From NCBI GenBank assembly GCA_002309305.1, contig DBWR01000075.1, positions 1 to 12,059 of the forward strand: 12,059 bases of DNA, given 5' to 3'. Position 1 is the first letter of the stretch. Each line of letters opens with the position of its first letter. Positions 6,203-12,059 of the stretch are shown here, one piece after another. Source of the DNA: Treponema sp. UBA1233. Its GTDB lineage: Bacteria; Spirochaetota; Spirochaetia; Treponematales; Treponemataceae. The position numbers were made by a program, and so were the translations under genes. Under the pieces are notes generated by a model, which was given only the letters and a program-made list of their open reading frames with translations, ran no database searches and was not told the DNA's origin.

Positions 6203-6619
6203 TTAGTCTACTGTTGGGCGGAATGCCACTTTAGTTTTGATCGGGAGTTTGCTGGCTGCCAAAGTCATAGCCTTAGTAGCAAGTGTCTTATCAACACCAC
6301 CGACTTCAAACAAAATCATACCGGGCTTTATTACTGCTGCCCAGAATTCCGGAGCGCCTTTTCCTTTACCCATGCGAGTATCGGCTGGCTTCTTGGAAAC
6401 CGGTTTATCAGGGAATACCCTTGTCCACAACTGACCCTGGCGGTTGATGCAGCGGTTGATTGCAACACGGGCTGCCTCAATGTGTTTTGCACTGAGCCAG
6501 ACTGGTTCCATAGCAACTAATGCTACATCACCAAAGTCAACATAGTTATCACGGGTAGCATTTCCCTTTGGTCGACCGCGTTGTACTTTGCGGTGTGCAA
6601 CTCTTTTAGGACTAAGCAT
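6203..6619 (-). CDS. rplP: Large ribosomal subunit protein L16
   Basis: L16 is a late-assembly 50S protein at the A-site tRNA elbow, needed for peptidyl-transferase activity. The product is 138 aa, the normal length. It carries MLSPKRVAHRKVQRGRPKGN, AKHIEAARVAINRCINRQG, and the signature TRMGKGKGAPEFWAAVIKPG, with Arg82 equal to the E. coli Arg81 that is hydroxylated in some bacteria, then LFEVGGVDKTLATKAM. The ATG lies within the last codons of rpsC in another frame, with GGGAGGA nine bases or so upstream, a layout expected of translational coupling. rpmC follows after 12 bases. Confidence 0.97.
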   Translation of the reverse strand: MLSPKRVAHRKVQRGRPKGNATRDNYVDFGDVALVAMEPVWLSAKHIEAARVAINRCINRQGQLWTRVFPDKPVSKKPADTRMGKGKGAPEFWAAVIKPGMILFEVGGVDKTLATKAMTLAASKLPIKTKVAFRPTVD

Positions 6620-7373
6620 TTTCTACTTTTCCTCCCTCAGCATTTTGAGCACGAGAAGCATCACGGCGGCCACGGTCACTGTTGGAGCGTTCACGGCGTG
6701 GTCTCTTTACGATATCGCCTGCATCTTCGTTCTGCTCATGACCATAGTTCATTCCGTTGTATACCCAAACCTTTACGCCAATCTTGCCGTAAGTTGTGAG
6801 TGCTTCAGAAAAACCGTAGTCAATGTCTGCACGAAGAGTATGAAGAGGTACGCGTCCTTCCTTGTGTTCCTCAGAGCGCTTCATTTCTGCACCGCCGAGA
6901 CGACCTGAAAGACGAATCTTAATACCCTGTGCTCCACCTTTCATAGCATTTGCGCTGGCCTGCTTGAGGGCTTTGCGGTATGAACCACGGCCTGACAGCT
7001 GGCGTGCTATGTTTTGAGCAATCAAAGAAGCGTTTACTTCGGCCCTCTTGATTTCCTTAATCTTGATCTGAACCTTTTTGGTCAACTGCTTCTGAATATC
7101 TGCGCTGATCTTTTCGATTGTAGCGCCCTTCTGACCGATGATCACACCTGGACGTGCTGTATGGATTACAATAGTAACACGCTGTGGGTGACGAACGATC
7201 TCAATTTCTGCAATGTCTGCGTTCTTGCATTCCGGAAGGTCATTCACCATCTTGCGGATCTTGATGTCTTCCAGGAAGAGGTCTGCATATTCACGAGGAT
7301 CTGCATACCAACGAGACTGCCATGTCTTGTTTACTCCAAGACGTAAACCGATAGGACTAACTTTCTGACCCAT
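6612..7373 (-). CDS. rpsC: Small ribosomal subunit protein S3 with extended tail
   Basis: S3 lies at the mRNA entry channel of the 30S head and takes part in mRNA unwinding. The product is 253 aa. It has MGQKVSPIGLRLGVNKTWQS, a type II KH domain with the GxxG loop G80-QK-G83 in PGVIIGQKGATIEK, then the C-terminal domain (QNIARQLSGRGSYRKALKQA; GRVPLHTLRADIDYG; IGVKVWVYNG). The conserved fold ends near residue 207; about 45 further residues (209-253) form a low-complexity tail rich in Arg, Asn, Asp, Ser and Gly, probably disordered. The start is one base after the rplV stop, with AAGGCGG inside rplV. The end overlaps the rplP start by eight bases (ATGCTTAG). Confidence 0.97.
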   Translation of the reverse strand: MGQKVSPIGLRLGVNKTWQSRWYADPREYADLFLEDIKIRKMVNDLPECKNADIAEIEIVRHPQRVTIVIHTARPGVIIGQKGATIEKISADIQKQLTKKVQIKIKEIKRAEVNASLIAQNIARQLSGRGSYRKALKQASANAMKGGAQGIKIRLSGRLGGAEMKRSEEHKEGRVPLHTLRADIDYGFSEALTTYGKIGVKVWVYNGMNYGHEQNEDAGDIVKRPRRERSNSDRGRRDASRAQNAEGGKVENA

Positions 7374-7374
7374 T

Positions 7375-7731
7375 TTATTTACCCGCCTTTTCGTTAACTA
7401 CTACTGTGATATGACACATACGCTTGAGCTGCTGATCAGCACGGCCCCTTGCACGGAACCAGATTCTCTTGAGCCTTGGACCTTCGTCAATGCGAATTTC
7501 CTTAATGTAGAGCATATCCTCATCCAGATTCTTGTTCGCATAAAGTGCGTTTGCTACAGCTGACTTTAATGTTCCGCTGATAAGCCTTGCACCCTTCTGC
7601 GGCATTGTTTCAAGAATGGCAATAGCCTCAGAACAGGACTTTGTTTTGATTACATTCGCTACAGGACGAACCTTGGTAGGAGAAGCAATCAGAAATTTTG
7701 TTGTTGCAACATAACTCTTATTTTCTGCCAT
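7375..7731 (-). CDS. rplV: Large ribosomal subunit protein L22
   Basis: L22 binds every 23S rRNA domain and its long beta-hairpin lines the narrowest part of the exit tunnel. The product is 118 aa: YVATTKFLIASPTKVRPVAN, then KSAVANALYANKNL and the hairpin DEGPRLKRIWFRARGRAD followed by HITVVV. The hairpin tip reads WFRARGRA where many bacteria have RPRARGRA or MPRAKGRA, so Trp91-Phe92 is a local oddity. Two adjacent ATG codons exist (7734 and 7731). AAGGTGG is three bases from the first and six from the second, so I prefer the second; the alternative adds one Met. Its Shine-Dalgarno overlaps the rpsS stop, and rpsC begins one base after its own stop. Confidence 0.96.
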   Translation of the reverse strand: MAENKSYVATTKFLIASPTKVRPVANVIKTKSCSEAIAILETMPQKGARLISGTLKSAVANALYANKNLDEDMLYIKEIRIDEGPRLKRIWFRARGRADQQLKRMCHITVVVNEKAGK

Positions 7732-7742
7732 CATTCACCACC

Positions 7743-8030
7743 TTAGCGTGCGCCTGCAGATTTATCTGAACCGCCATGTCCCTTGAATGTGCGTGTTGCA
7801 GCAAACTCGCCCAGCTTGTGGCCGACCAGGTTTTCTGTAATGTACACTGGAATCCATGACTTGCCGTTATACACAGAGATGGTGTTTCCTACCATTTCAG
7901 GTATAATTGTTGAGCAGCGAGAGTAAGTCTTAATCATTTTCTTATCTGCAGCTGCTGACTTATTCATTTCACTGACCTTCTTGTAAAGTGACTTGTCTAC
8001 AAAAGGTCCTTTCTTAACAGATCTAGACAC
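7743..8030 (-). CDS. rpsS: Small ribosomal subunit protein S19, GTG start
   Basis: S19 lies in the 30S head next to S13 and contacts the A-site finger of the large subunit. The product is 95 aa, typical. It starts MSRSVKKGPFVDKSLYKKV and carries KTYSRCSTIIPEMVGNTISV, then NGKSWIPVYITENLVGHKLG, the central signature, and FAATRTFKGHGGSDK. The start codon is GTG, with TAGGAG about seven bases upstream and the family-typical MSRS beginning; no in-frame ATG fits better. The Shine-Dalgarno overlaps the end of rplB. rplV follows after 8 bases. Confidence 0.97.
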   Translation of the reverse strand: MSRSVKKGPFVDKSLYKKVSEMNKSAAADKKMIKTYSRCSTIIPEMVGNTISVYNGKSWIPVYITENLVGHKLGEFAATRTFKGHGGSDKSAGAR

Positions 8031-8043
8031 TTTTAACTCCTAC

Positions 8044-8868
8044 CTACTTCTTGCGGCGGCTAACAATGAAACGACTTGAAGTCTTTCTCTTGTTGCGGGT
8101 CTTATAACCACGACACGGCTGTCCCCAAGGAGTAACAGGCTGATGTCCCTTACCGGCACCTTCACCACCACCAAGAGGATGATCTACTGGGTTCATGGCC
8201 ATACCACGAACTGTTGGACGAATACCTCTCCAGCGGGAACGACCGGCCTTTCCCAATGATGTATTCATGCGGTCTTCGTTGCCTACGATACCGATTGTTG
8301 CATAGCATTTTCCGTTTATGCGGCGCAACTCTCCTGAAGGCAGCTTGATGGTAACGTATTCACCCTCTTTTGCGGCTACCAGAGCACCGGCACCTGCAGA
8401 GCGAACCAACTGTCCACCACGACCCAATGTCAACTCAATGTTATGTACTGTAAAACCAACAGGAATTGCAGAAAGCGGCAGAGCGTTTCCTACAGTAGGT
8501 GTTGCATTTTCGCCAGACATAATCTTCTGTCCAACCGCAAGATTCTTTGGAGCGATGATGTAGCGCTTTTCTCCGTCGGCATATGCAATGAGTGCAATGT
8601 CGGCTGAGCGATATGGATCATACTCGATTGTCTTAACGGTTCCCGGAATACCGTGCTTATCGCGCTTGAAGTCGATGTCACGATACTTTCTCTTGTGACC
8701 GCCACCCTGGTGACGTACTGAAATACGTCCGCCAGCTCCACGACCTGCCTTTCTAAGGCGACCTGAAGTCAGGCTTTTCTCGGGTTTATCGGCTGTAATT
8801 GCGTCGCGTACCAAATCTACGCGTCCACGTGTACCTTTTGAATAAGGCTTATATACTTTAAGAGCCAT
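8044..8868 (-). CDS. rplB: Large ribosomal subunit protein L2
   Basis: L2 is a primary 23S rRNA-binding protein needed for subunit association and peptidyl-transferase activity. The product is 274 aa, full length. Visible blocks are the N-terminal MALKVYKPYSKGTRGRVDL, GRGAGGRISVRHQGGGHKRK at about residues 42-61, the OB and SH3-like core (YDPYRSADIALIAYADG; NIELTLGRGGQLVRSAGAGA), and the C-terminal RGMAMNPVDHPLGGGEGAGK. His230, equal to the functionally important E. coli His229, is kept; two residues later Leu232 replaces the His common in other bacteria. The ribosome-binding site is AAGGGG, eight bases or so before the ATG, plainer than those of its neighbours. rpsS follows after 13 bases. 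Confidence 0.98.
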   Translation of the reverse strand: MALKVYKPYSKGTRGRVDLVRDAITADKPEKSLTSGRLRKAGRGAGGRISVRHQGGGHKRKYRDIDFKRDKHGIPGTVKTIEYDPYRSADIALIAYADGEKRYIIAPKNLAVGQKIMSGENATPTVGNALPLSAIPVGFTVHNIELTLGRGGQLVRSAGAGALVAAKEGEYVTIKLPSGELRRINGKCYATIGIVGNEDRMNTSLGKAGRSRWRGIRPTVRGMAMNPVDHPLGGGEGAGKGHQPVTPWGQPCRGYKTRNKRKTSSRFIVSRRKK

Positions 8869-8897
8869 ATGGTTCCCCTTACTTACAGTTCAAAGGC

Positions 8898-9182
8898 TTA
8901 GATGCCTTCAAACACCTTGATTTTTTCACCAGGCGCAAGCTTGACGATTGCCTTCTTGTAACCGGCTTCCCTACCAGGTCTGCCGCGAAGACGCTTGATT
9001 TTTCCCTGTACATTGCTTGTTGTACAGTCCAAAACCTTTACGTTGAACAGCCTGCGGACTGCTTCCTTGATCTGAATCTTTGATGCATCAGTAGCAACAA
9101 TGAATGTGTACTTGTTCTGCTCACGGAGAGCTGTAGCTTCCTCTGACAGAACCGGCTTAATAAGAATATCTTCGTAATTCAT
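8898..9182 (-). CDS. rplW: Large ribosomal subunit protein L23
   Basis: L23 sits at the tunnel exit and is the docking site for trigger factor and the signal recognition particle. The product is 94 aa, normal for the bacterial family. It opens MNYEDILIKPVLSEEAT, which includes the trigger-factor docking patch (LSEE), then NKYTFIVATDASKIQIKEAV and RRLFNVKVLDCTTSNVQGK. The positively charged loop KRLRGRPGREAGYKKA is followed by VKLAPGEKIKVFEGI. Its ATG shares a base with the rplD stop, and its strong Shine-Dalgarno TGGAGG lies inside the end of rplD. rplB follows after 29 bases. Confidence 0.97.
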   Translation of the reverse strand: MNYEDILIKPVLSEEATALREQNKYTFIVATDASKIQIKEAVRRLFNVKVLDCTTSNVQGKIKRLRGRPGREAGYKKAIVKLAPGEKIKVFEGI

Positions 9183-9844
9183 TATTTTGCCTCCAGATTT
9201 GCATAGAATTCAGACAGATTTTTTGCGGCGCCTTCAAGCAGAATAACCTTTCTGGCGTAGAAAAGGTCATGTGCGCGCAGACGGTTGTATGACAAGAAGT
9301 GAACATTATGAAGGTTCTTTCCAGCACGTTTAATGAGCTTGTCATCATCCTTCAAAAGAATAACGGTACGTGTATCCTGTGCAACCTGAGCGGCTTTTTC
9401 GCCCTGTGTCAGATTTGTAAGGATCTTTACCAAATCCTTTGTCTTTCCGCTTTCTACTGTGAAATCCTCAACAACAGTAAGCCTGTCGTTCTGAGCCTGA
9501 AGACTCAGGATGGACTTCATAGCAAGACGCTTTTCTTTCTTTGGCAGCGCATAGCTATAATCGCGGGGTTTCGGTCCAAAAATTGTACCGCCGCCCACAG
9601 TGATTGGAGACTTCTTGTCACCACGGCGTGCATTACCAGTTCCCTTCTGCTTGTAGGGCTTGGCATTTGAACCGTGAACTTCGGCACGACCCTTGGTGCA
9701 TGCTGTTCCAACACGTTTATTTGCTAATTCGTTTGTGATGGCATAATAGATAACATCTTCGTTGACTGGGAGTCCGAAAATCTTATCGTCAAGATCAATT
9801 GTCCTGATTTCCTTACCATCGATTGAATAGACTTTCTTTTCCAT
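9182..9844 (-). CDS. rplD: Large ribosomal subunit protein L4
   Basis: L4 binds 23S rRNA early and sends an extended loop into the exit tunnel; in some bacteria it also represses the S10 operon by binding the leader mRNA. The product is 220 aa, somewhat longer than the E. coli protein (201 aa). The tunnel loop is clear at about residues 57-95, with HGSNAKPYKQKGTGNARRG and KSPITVGGGTIFGPKPRDYSY, followed by KSILSLQA. The usual GTGRAR motif reads GTGNAR, with Asn71 in place of Arg. The start follows a GAGGAAT Shine-Dalgarno that overlaps the region just after the rplC stop. Its TAA shares one base with the rplW start (TAATG), so the two are probably translationally coupled. No S10-type L4-binding leader can be judged here. 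Confidence 0.97.
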   Translation of the reverse strand: MEKKVYSIDGKEIRTIDLDDKIFGLPVNEDVIYYAITNELANKRVGTACTKGRAEVHGSNAKPYKQKGTGNARRGDKKSPITVGGGTIFGPKPRDYSYALPKKEKRLAMKSILSLQAQNDRLTVVEDFTVESGKTKDLVKILTNLTQGEKAAQVAQDTRTVILLKDDDKLIKRAGKNLHNVHFLSYNRLRAHDLFYARKVILLEGAAKNLSEFYANLEAK

Positions 9845-9858
9845 ACTATTCCTCGACC

Positions 9859-10479
9859 TTATTTCTTAACAGCAGCCTTAACGATAAGTGTGCTGTTTTT
9901 AACCCCAGGCACTGCACCCTTTACCATCAAAACCTTCAACTCAGGGTCAACTTTTACAACCTTGAGGTTCTGTACTGTAACGCGCTCAAATCCCATGTGA
10001 CCAGGCATCTTAGTGTTCTTAAGGCTGTGTCCGGGAGTTGTACAACATCCGGTACCACCGGCTTCGCGATGAAATTTGGAACCGTGAGAAGCACGTCCAC
10101 CATGGAAGCCCCATCTCTTCATTACACCCTGGAAACCTTTACCTTTTGAGGTTGCGGTTACGTCAATAAAACGAACTGAATTAAACAGTTCTACACCAAC
10201 CTGATCACCGACCTTAACTTCTCCGTCAAAATCACGGAACTCTTTGAGGTGACGTTTTGGTGAAACATTTTCCGGGAACTGTCCTGCATAGGCTTTGCTG
10301 GCTTTACCGGTCTTCAAATCATCAAGACCAAGAACAACAGCGCTATAGCCGAACTTATCCTCTGTTTTTGTAGCAATGACTGTATTAGGCTCGACGCGGA
10401 TCACGGTTACTGGTGTCAGATTCCCGCTTTCGTCAAAAACTTGGGTCATTCCCACTTTTTTTGCTATCAGACCTTTCAT
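9859..10479 (-). CDS. rplC: Large ribosomal subunit protein L3
   Basis: L3 is an early-assembly 50S protein whose long loop reaches the peptidyl-transferase centre. Product 206 aa: MKGLIAKKVGMTQVFDESG at the N-terminus, TATSKGKGFQGVMKRWGFHG in the middle, and the central loop with GGTGCCTTPGHSLKNTKMPG, followed by ERVTVQNLKVVKVD. The start at 10479 is chosen because AGGAG stands seven bases before it and L3 proteins begin at this Met. The frame stays open upstream to an ATG at 10503 (eight more residues), but that codon has no Shine-Dalgarno and lies within a quasi-palindrome. The residue equal to E. coli Gln150, the PrmB methylation target, is Thr here, next to a Cys-Cys pair. rplD follows after 14 bases. 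Confidence 0.97.
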   Translation of the reverse strand: MKGLIAKKVGMTQVFDESGNLTPVTVIRVEPNTVIATKTEDKFGYSAVVLGLDDLKTGKASKAYAGQFPENVSPKRHLKEFRDFDGEVKVGDQVGVELFNSVRFIDVTATSKGKGFQGVMKRWGFHGGRASHGSKFHREAGGTGCCTTPGHSLKNTKMPGHMGFERVTVQNLKVVKVDPELKVLMVKGAVPGVKNSTLIVKAAVKK

Positions 10480-10566
10480 CTGAATACTCCTATTGGCCGC
10501 CATCCCCGATCCAGGGGACCGTTACCGTTTATTTTACAGCAGACATCCACCGACGGTGGAAAAATC
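10480..10566. other. Structured rpsJ–rplC spacer
   Basis: This 87-base spacer is unusually long for the cluster. Reading on the minus strand it holds, in order, the CCACCG/CGGTGG inverted repeat, an AT-rich patch with TAAAAT, a tandem AACGGT AACGGT, a CCCC/GGGG quasi-palindrome (10504-10517), an in-frame upstream ATG at 10503, and the rplC Shine-Dalgarno AGGAG. TAAAAT could be a -10 element but no convincing -35 stands about 17 bases before it. I see no open reading frame of note other than the extension of rplC. Confidence 0.4.
10547..10559. repeat. Perfect short inverted repeat after rpsJ
   Basis: CCACCG, one base, then CGGTGG forms a perfect 6+6 inverted repeat eight bases beyond the rpsJ stop codon. 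On the minus strand it is preceded by TTTTT but not followed by a T run, so it is not a standard terminator for the operon. On the plus strand it is followed by an A run. It may stabilise or stall the transcript between rpsJ and rplC, or be chance; at this length I cannot decide. Confidence 0.4.
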
Positions 10567-10875
10567 TTACTGTTTGATATCTACATCAACGCCAGCCGGC
10601 AGTTCCAGCTTCATAAGTGAATCCATCACTTCTGAAGTGGGTTCATAAATGTCAATAAGGCGCTTGTGTGTGCGCATTTCAAACTGTTCGCGTGACTTTT
10701 TGTTAACGAATGTAGAACGAAGAACAGTTATCTTATTGATTCTTGTTGGGAGCGGAATTGGTCCTGAAACCTTTGCTCCAGCCTTCTGAACCTGCTGTAC
10801 GATGTCTTTTGCACTCTGATCGATAAGAGCCACGTCAAAAGCACGAAGTCTTACACGAATCTTGCCGTTTGCCAT
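10567..10875 (-). CDS. rpsJ: Small ribosomal subunit protein S10
   Basis: S10 sits in the head of the 30S subunit and, in many bacteria, also links the ribosome or RNA polymerase to NusB/NusG in antitermination. The product is 102 aa, the usual family length. It carries the N-terminal KIRVRLRAFD strand, the GPIPLPTRINKITVLRS loop and the NKKSREQFEMRTHKRLIDI signature near the middle, and ends with the conserved GVDVDIKQ. Two ATG codons lie side by side (10878 and 10875). I chose the second because it is six bases from AGGAG rather than three and gives the family-typical MA start; the first would add one Met. It is the first S10-operon gene, 56 bases after tuf, and is followed by an 87-base spacer, the largest within the cluster apart from the one before rpmJ. 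Confidence 0.97.
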   Translation of the reverse strand: MANGKIRVRLRAFDVALIDQSAKDIVQQVQKAGAKVSGPIPLPTRINKITVLRSTFVNKKSREQFEMRTHKRLIDIYEPTSEVMDSLMKLELPAGVDVDIKQ

Positions 10876-10888
10876 CATTTTCTCCTGT

Positions 10889-10926
10889 TTGAATCAAAGG
10901 GGCACCGGAGCACCCCCTTGAATCAA
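10889..10926 (-). promoter_or_regulatory. Strong hairpin in the tuf–rpsJ spacer
   Basis: The 53-base spacer is almost filled by an inverted repeat. Two copies of TTGAATCAA (10889-10897 and 10918-10926, plus strand) flank a GGGG (10899-10902) and CCCC(C) (10913-10917) core with a loop of about ten bases. Each 9-mer is itself a palindrome around its middle base, so the copies act both as direct repeats and, with one mismatch and one bulge, as the outer stem. No run of T follows the stem on the minus strand, so it does not look like an ordinary intrinsic terminator. It ends about seven bases before the rpsJ Shine-Dalgarno AGGAG. It may attenuate, process or protect the tuf–S10 transcript; the function is inferred. 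Confidence 0.55.
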
Positions 10927-10931
10927 TTTAA

Positions 10932-12059
10932 CTACTCAATAATCTTTGTTACCTGACCAGAGGCAATTGTGCGTCCACCTTCGCGGATAGCCAACTTAAG
11001 ACCTTCATCCATAGCAATCGGGTGAATCAGTTCACCGGTGATCTTTACGTTGTCACCTGGCTTTACCATTGCGCTTGGATCGTCGAGCTTTACTTCGCCA
11101 GTAATGTCTGTTGTGCGGAAGTAGAACTGTGGGCGGTAGCCAGAGAAGAACGGCTTCTTGCGTCCACCTTCAGCTTCTGTAAGAACGTAAATCTGAGCTT
11201 CGAACTTTGTGTGCGGGTGGATTGATCCAGGAGCAGCAAGAACCTGTCCACGGATAACATCCTTCTTTTCAACACCACGGAGGAGGATACCAGCGTTGTC
11301 ACCAGCCATACCTTCGTTAAGTGTCTTGTTGAACATTTCGATACCTGTAACAGTTGAAGAAGCTGTCGGGCGGATACCAACGATTTCAACAGCGTCACCC
11401 ATGTGAACAACACCGCGCTCGATACGACCTGTAACAACAGTACCACGACCAGTGATTGTGAAGATGTCTTCGATTGGCATAAGGAAGGGCTTGTCTTCGT
11501 CACGGACTGGATCATCGAACCATGTGTCCATAGCTGTAAGCAATTCTTCGATGCACTTTGTATTGTCTGGATTGTCTGACTCGTTGAGAGCCTTGAATGC
11601 AGAACCCTGGATGATTGGTGTATCAGCAGAGAATTCATACTTTGTAAGGGTGTCCTTAACATCCTCTACAACCAATTCAATCATGTCTGGATCATCAACC
11701 AGGTCAACCTTGTTAAGGAAGACGATGATCTTCGGAACGCCTACCTGGCGAGCGAGCAGCAAGTGCTCCTTTGTCTGAGGCATAACACCGTCAGTAGCGG
11801 CAACTACCAAAACGGCACCGTCCATCTGAGCAGCACCGGTAATCATGTTCTTAACATAGTCTGCGTGTCCCGGGCAGTCAATATGAGCATAGTGACGCTT
11901 GTCTGACTGATACTCCAAGTGGCGGCTATTAATAGTAATACCACGCTCTTTTTCCTCTGGAGCATTGTCGATTTCGTCATACTTCAGAAGCTTGTCACCA
12001 TACTTCTTTGCGCAGTAAGCGGTGATAGCTGCAGAAAGTGTAGTCTTACCATGGTCAAC
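10932..12059 (-). CDS. tuf: Elongation factor Tu, 5' end outside the window
   Basis: EF-Tu is the cytoplasmic GTPase that carries aminoacyl-tRNA to the ribosomal A site. The reading frame is open to the window edge; 375 codons plus a TAG stop are present, and comparison with the family (about 395 aa) implies that only some 20 N-terminal residues are missing. Visible GTPase motifs in order are the end of G1 (VDHGKTTL), G2 (RGITI, with the Mg-coordinating Thr), G3 (DCPGH) and G4 (NKVD). Domains 2 and 3 follow (GRGTVVTGRIERG; GYRPQFYFRTTDITGE), ending REGGRTIASGQVTKIIE. The internal TTG that begins LEYQSDKRH is not a start, because the frame upstream codes for conserved G1 and G2 sequence. It lies just upstream of rpsJ in the same direction, an arrangement known from spirochaetes. 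Identity is certain; treponemal origin is inferred. Confidence 0.98.
   Translation of the reverse strand, partial: VDHGKTTLSAAITAYCAKKYGDKLLKYDEIDNAPEEKERGITINSRHLEYQSDKRHYAHIDCPGHADYVKNMITGAAQMDGAVLVVAATDGVMPQTKEHLLLARQVGVPKIIVFLNKVDLVDDPDMIELVVEDVKDTLTKYEFSADTPIIQGSAFKALNESDNPDNTKCIEELLTAMDTWFDDPVRDEDKPFLMPIEDIFTITGRGTVVTGRIERGVVHMGDAVEIVGIRPTASSTVTGIEMFNKTLNEGMAGDNAGILLRGVEKKDVIRGQVLAAPGSIHPHTKFEAQIYVLTEAEGGRKKPFFSGYRPQFYFRTTDITGEVKLDDPSAMVKPGDNVKITGELIHPIAMDEGLKLAIREGGRTIASGQVTKIIE

Noticed and set aside
10530..10560. Promoter between rpsJ and rplC based on TAAAAT
   Set aside because: No acceptable -35 hexamer lies 16-18 bases upstream and the extended -10 TGn is not in the right place, so a -10 look-alike in an AT-rich patch is the simpler reading.
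11090..11662. Second minus-strand frame of 190 codons inside tuf
   Set aside because: It is a shifted frame within the highly conserved EF-Tu coding sequence; the product is Ser/Leu/Gln-rich and low in information. EF-Tu codon bias explains it.
1..12059. A hidden new system, mobile element or CRISPR array in the cluster
   Set aside because: Genes are packed nearly end to end in a well-known order on one strand; no insertion, terminal repeat, spacer array, transposase or foreign gene was seen on either strand.

Overview
The window is a stretch of bacterial chromosome holding the tuf – S10 – spc ribosomal-protein cluster, followed by the first genes of the 'alpha' group. Every gene reads on the minus strand, so gene order runs from high to low coordinates: tuf (5' end off the window), rpsJ, rplC, rplD, rplW, rplB, rpsS, rplV, rpsC, rplP, rpmC, rpsQ, rplN, rplX, rplE, rpsN, rpsH, rplF, rplR, rpsE, rpmD, rplO, secY, rpmJ, rpsM (first five codons only).

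The proteins look like those of a spirochaete, most likely a Treponema or close relative. The signs are EF-Tu with an HLEYQSDKRHYAHID switch region and NKVD as its G4 motif, L2 with DHPLGGGEG, a zinc-type S14 (61 aa), a four-cysteine L24, tuf directly before rpsJ, and secY joined straight to rpmJ with no adk, map or infA between. I judge this from remembered family sequences, not from a search. Base composition is moderately AT-leaning. I cannot name the species.

Layout. 10932-12059 is the body of EF-Tu. 10879-10931 is a short spacer filled by a strong hairpin. 7375-10875 holds the first S10-operon genes up to rplV, broken only by a 87-base spacer between rpsJ and rplC that carries two small inverted repeats. 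317-7373 runs from rpsC to secY with spacers of about 30 bases or less and several overlaps (TAATG stop/start junctions at rplD/rplW, rplX/rplE and rpmD/rplO; an 8-base overlap at rpsC/rplP). 140-316 is the longest non-coding stretch (177 bases). It holds a candidate promoter and an inverted repeat ahead of rpmJ-rpsM. No stretch over 300 bases lacks a gene.

The genes work as one unit: 23 parts of the 30S and 50S subunits, the elongation factor that brings aminoacyl-tRNA to the ribosome, and the SecY channel that passes nascent proteins across or into the membrane. Almost every gene has a clear Shine-Dalgarno sequence, often inside the end of the gene before it, which points to translational coupling. 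I found no mobile element, tRNA, CRISPR array, pseudogene or frameshift, and no sign of a new system. The useful extras are five start-site corrections (rplC, rplX, rplE, rpsE, rpmD), three structured spacers, and residue changes in L2, L3, L4 and L22 near the peptidyl-transferase centre and exit tunnel.
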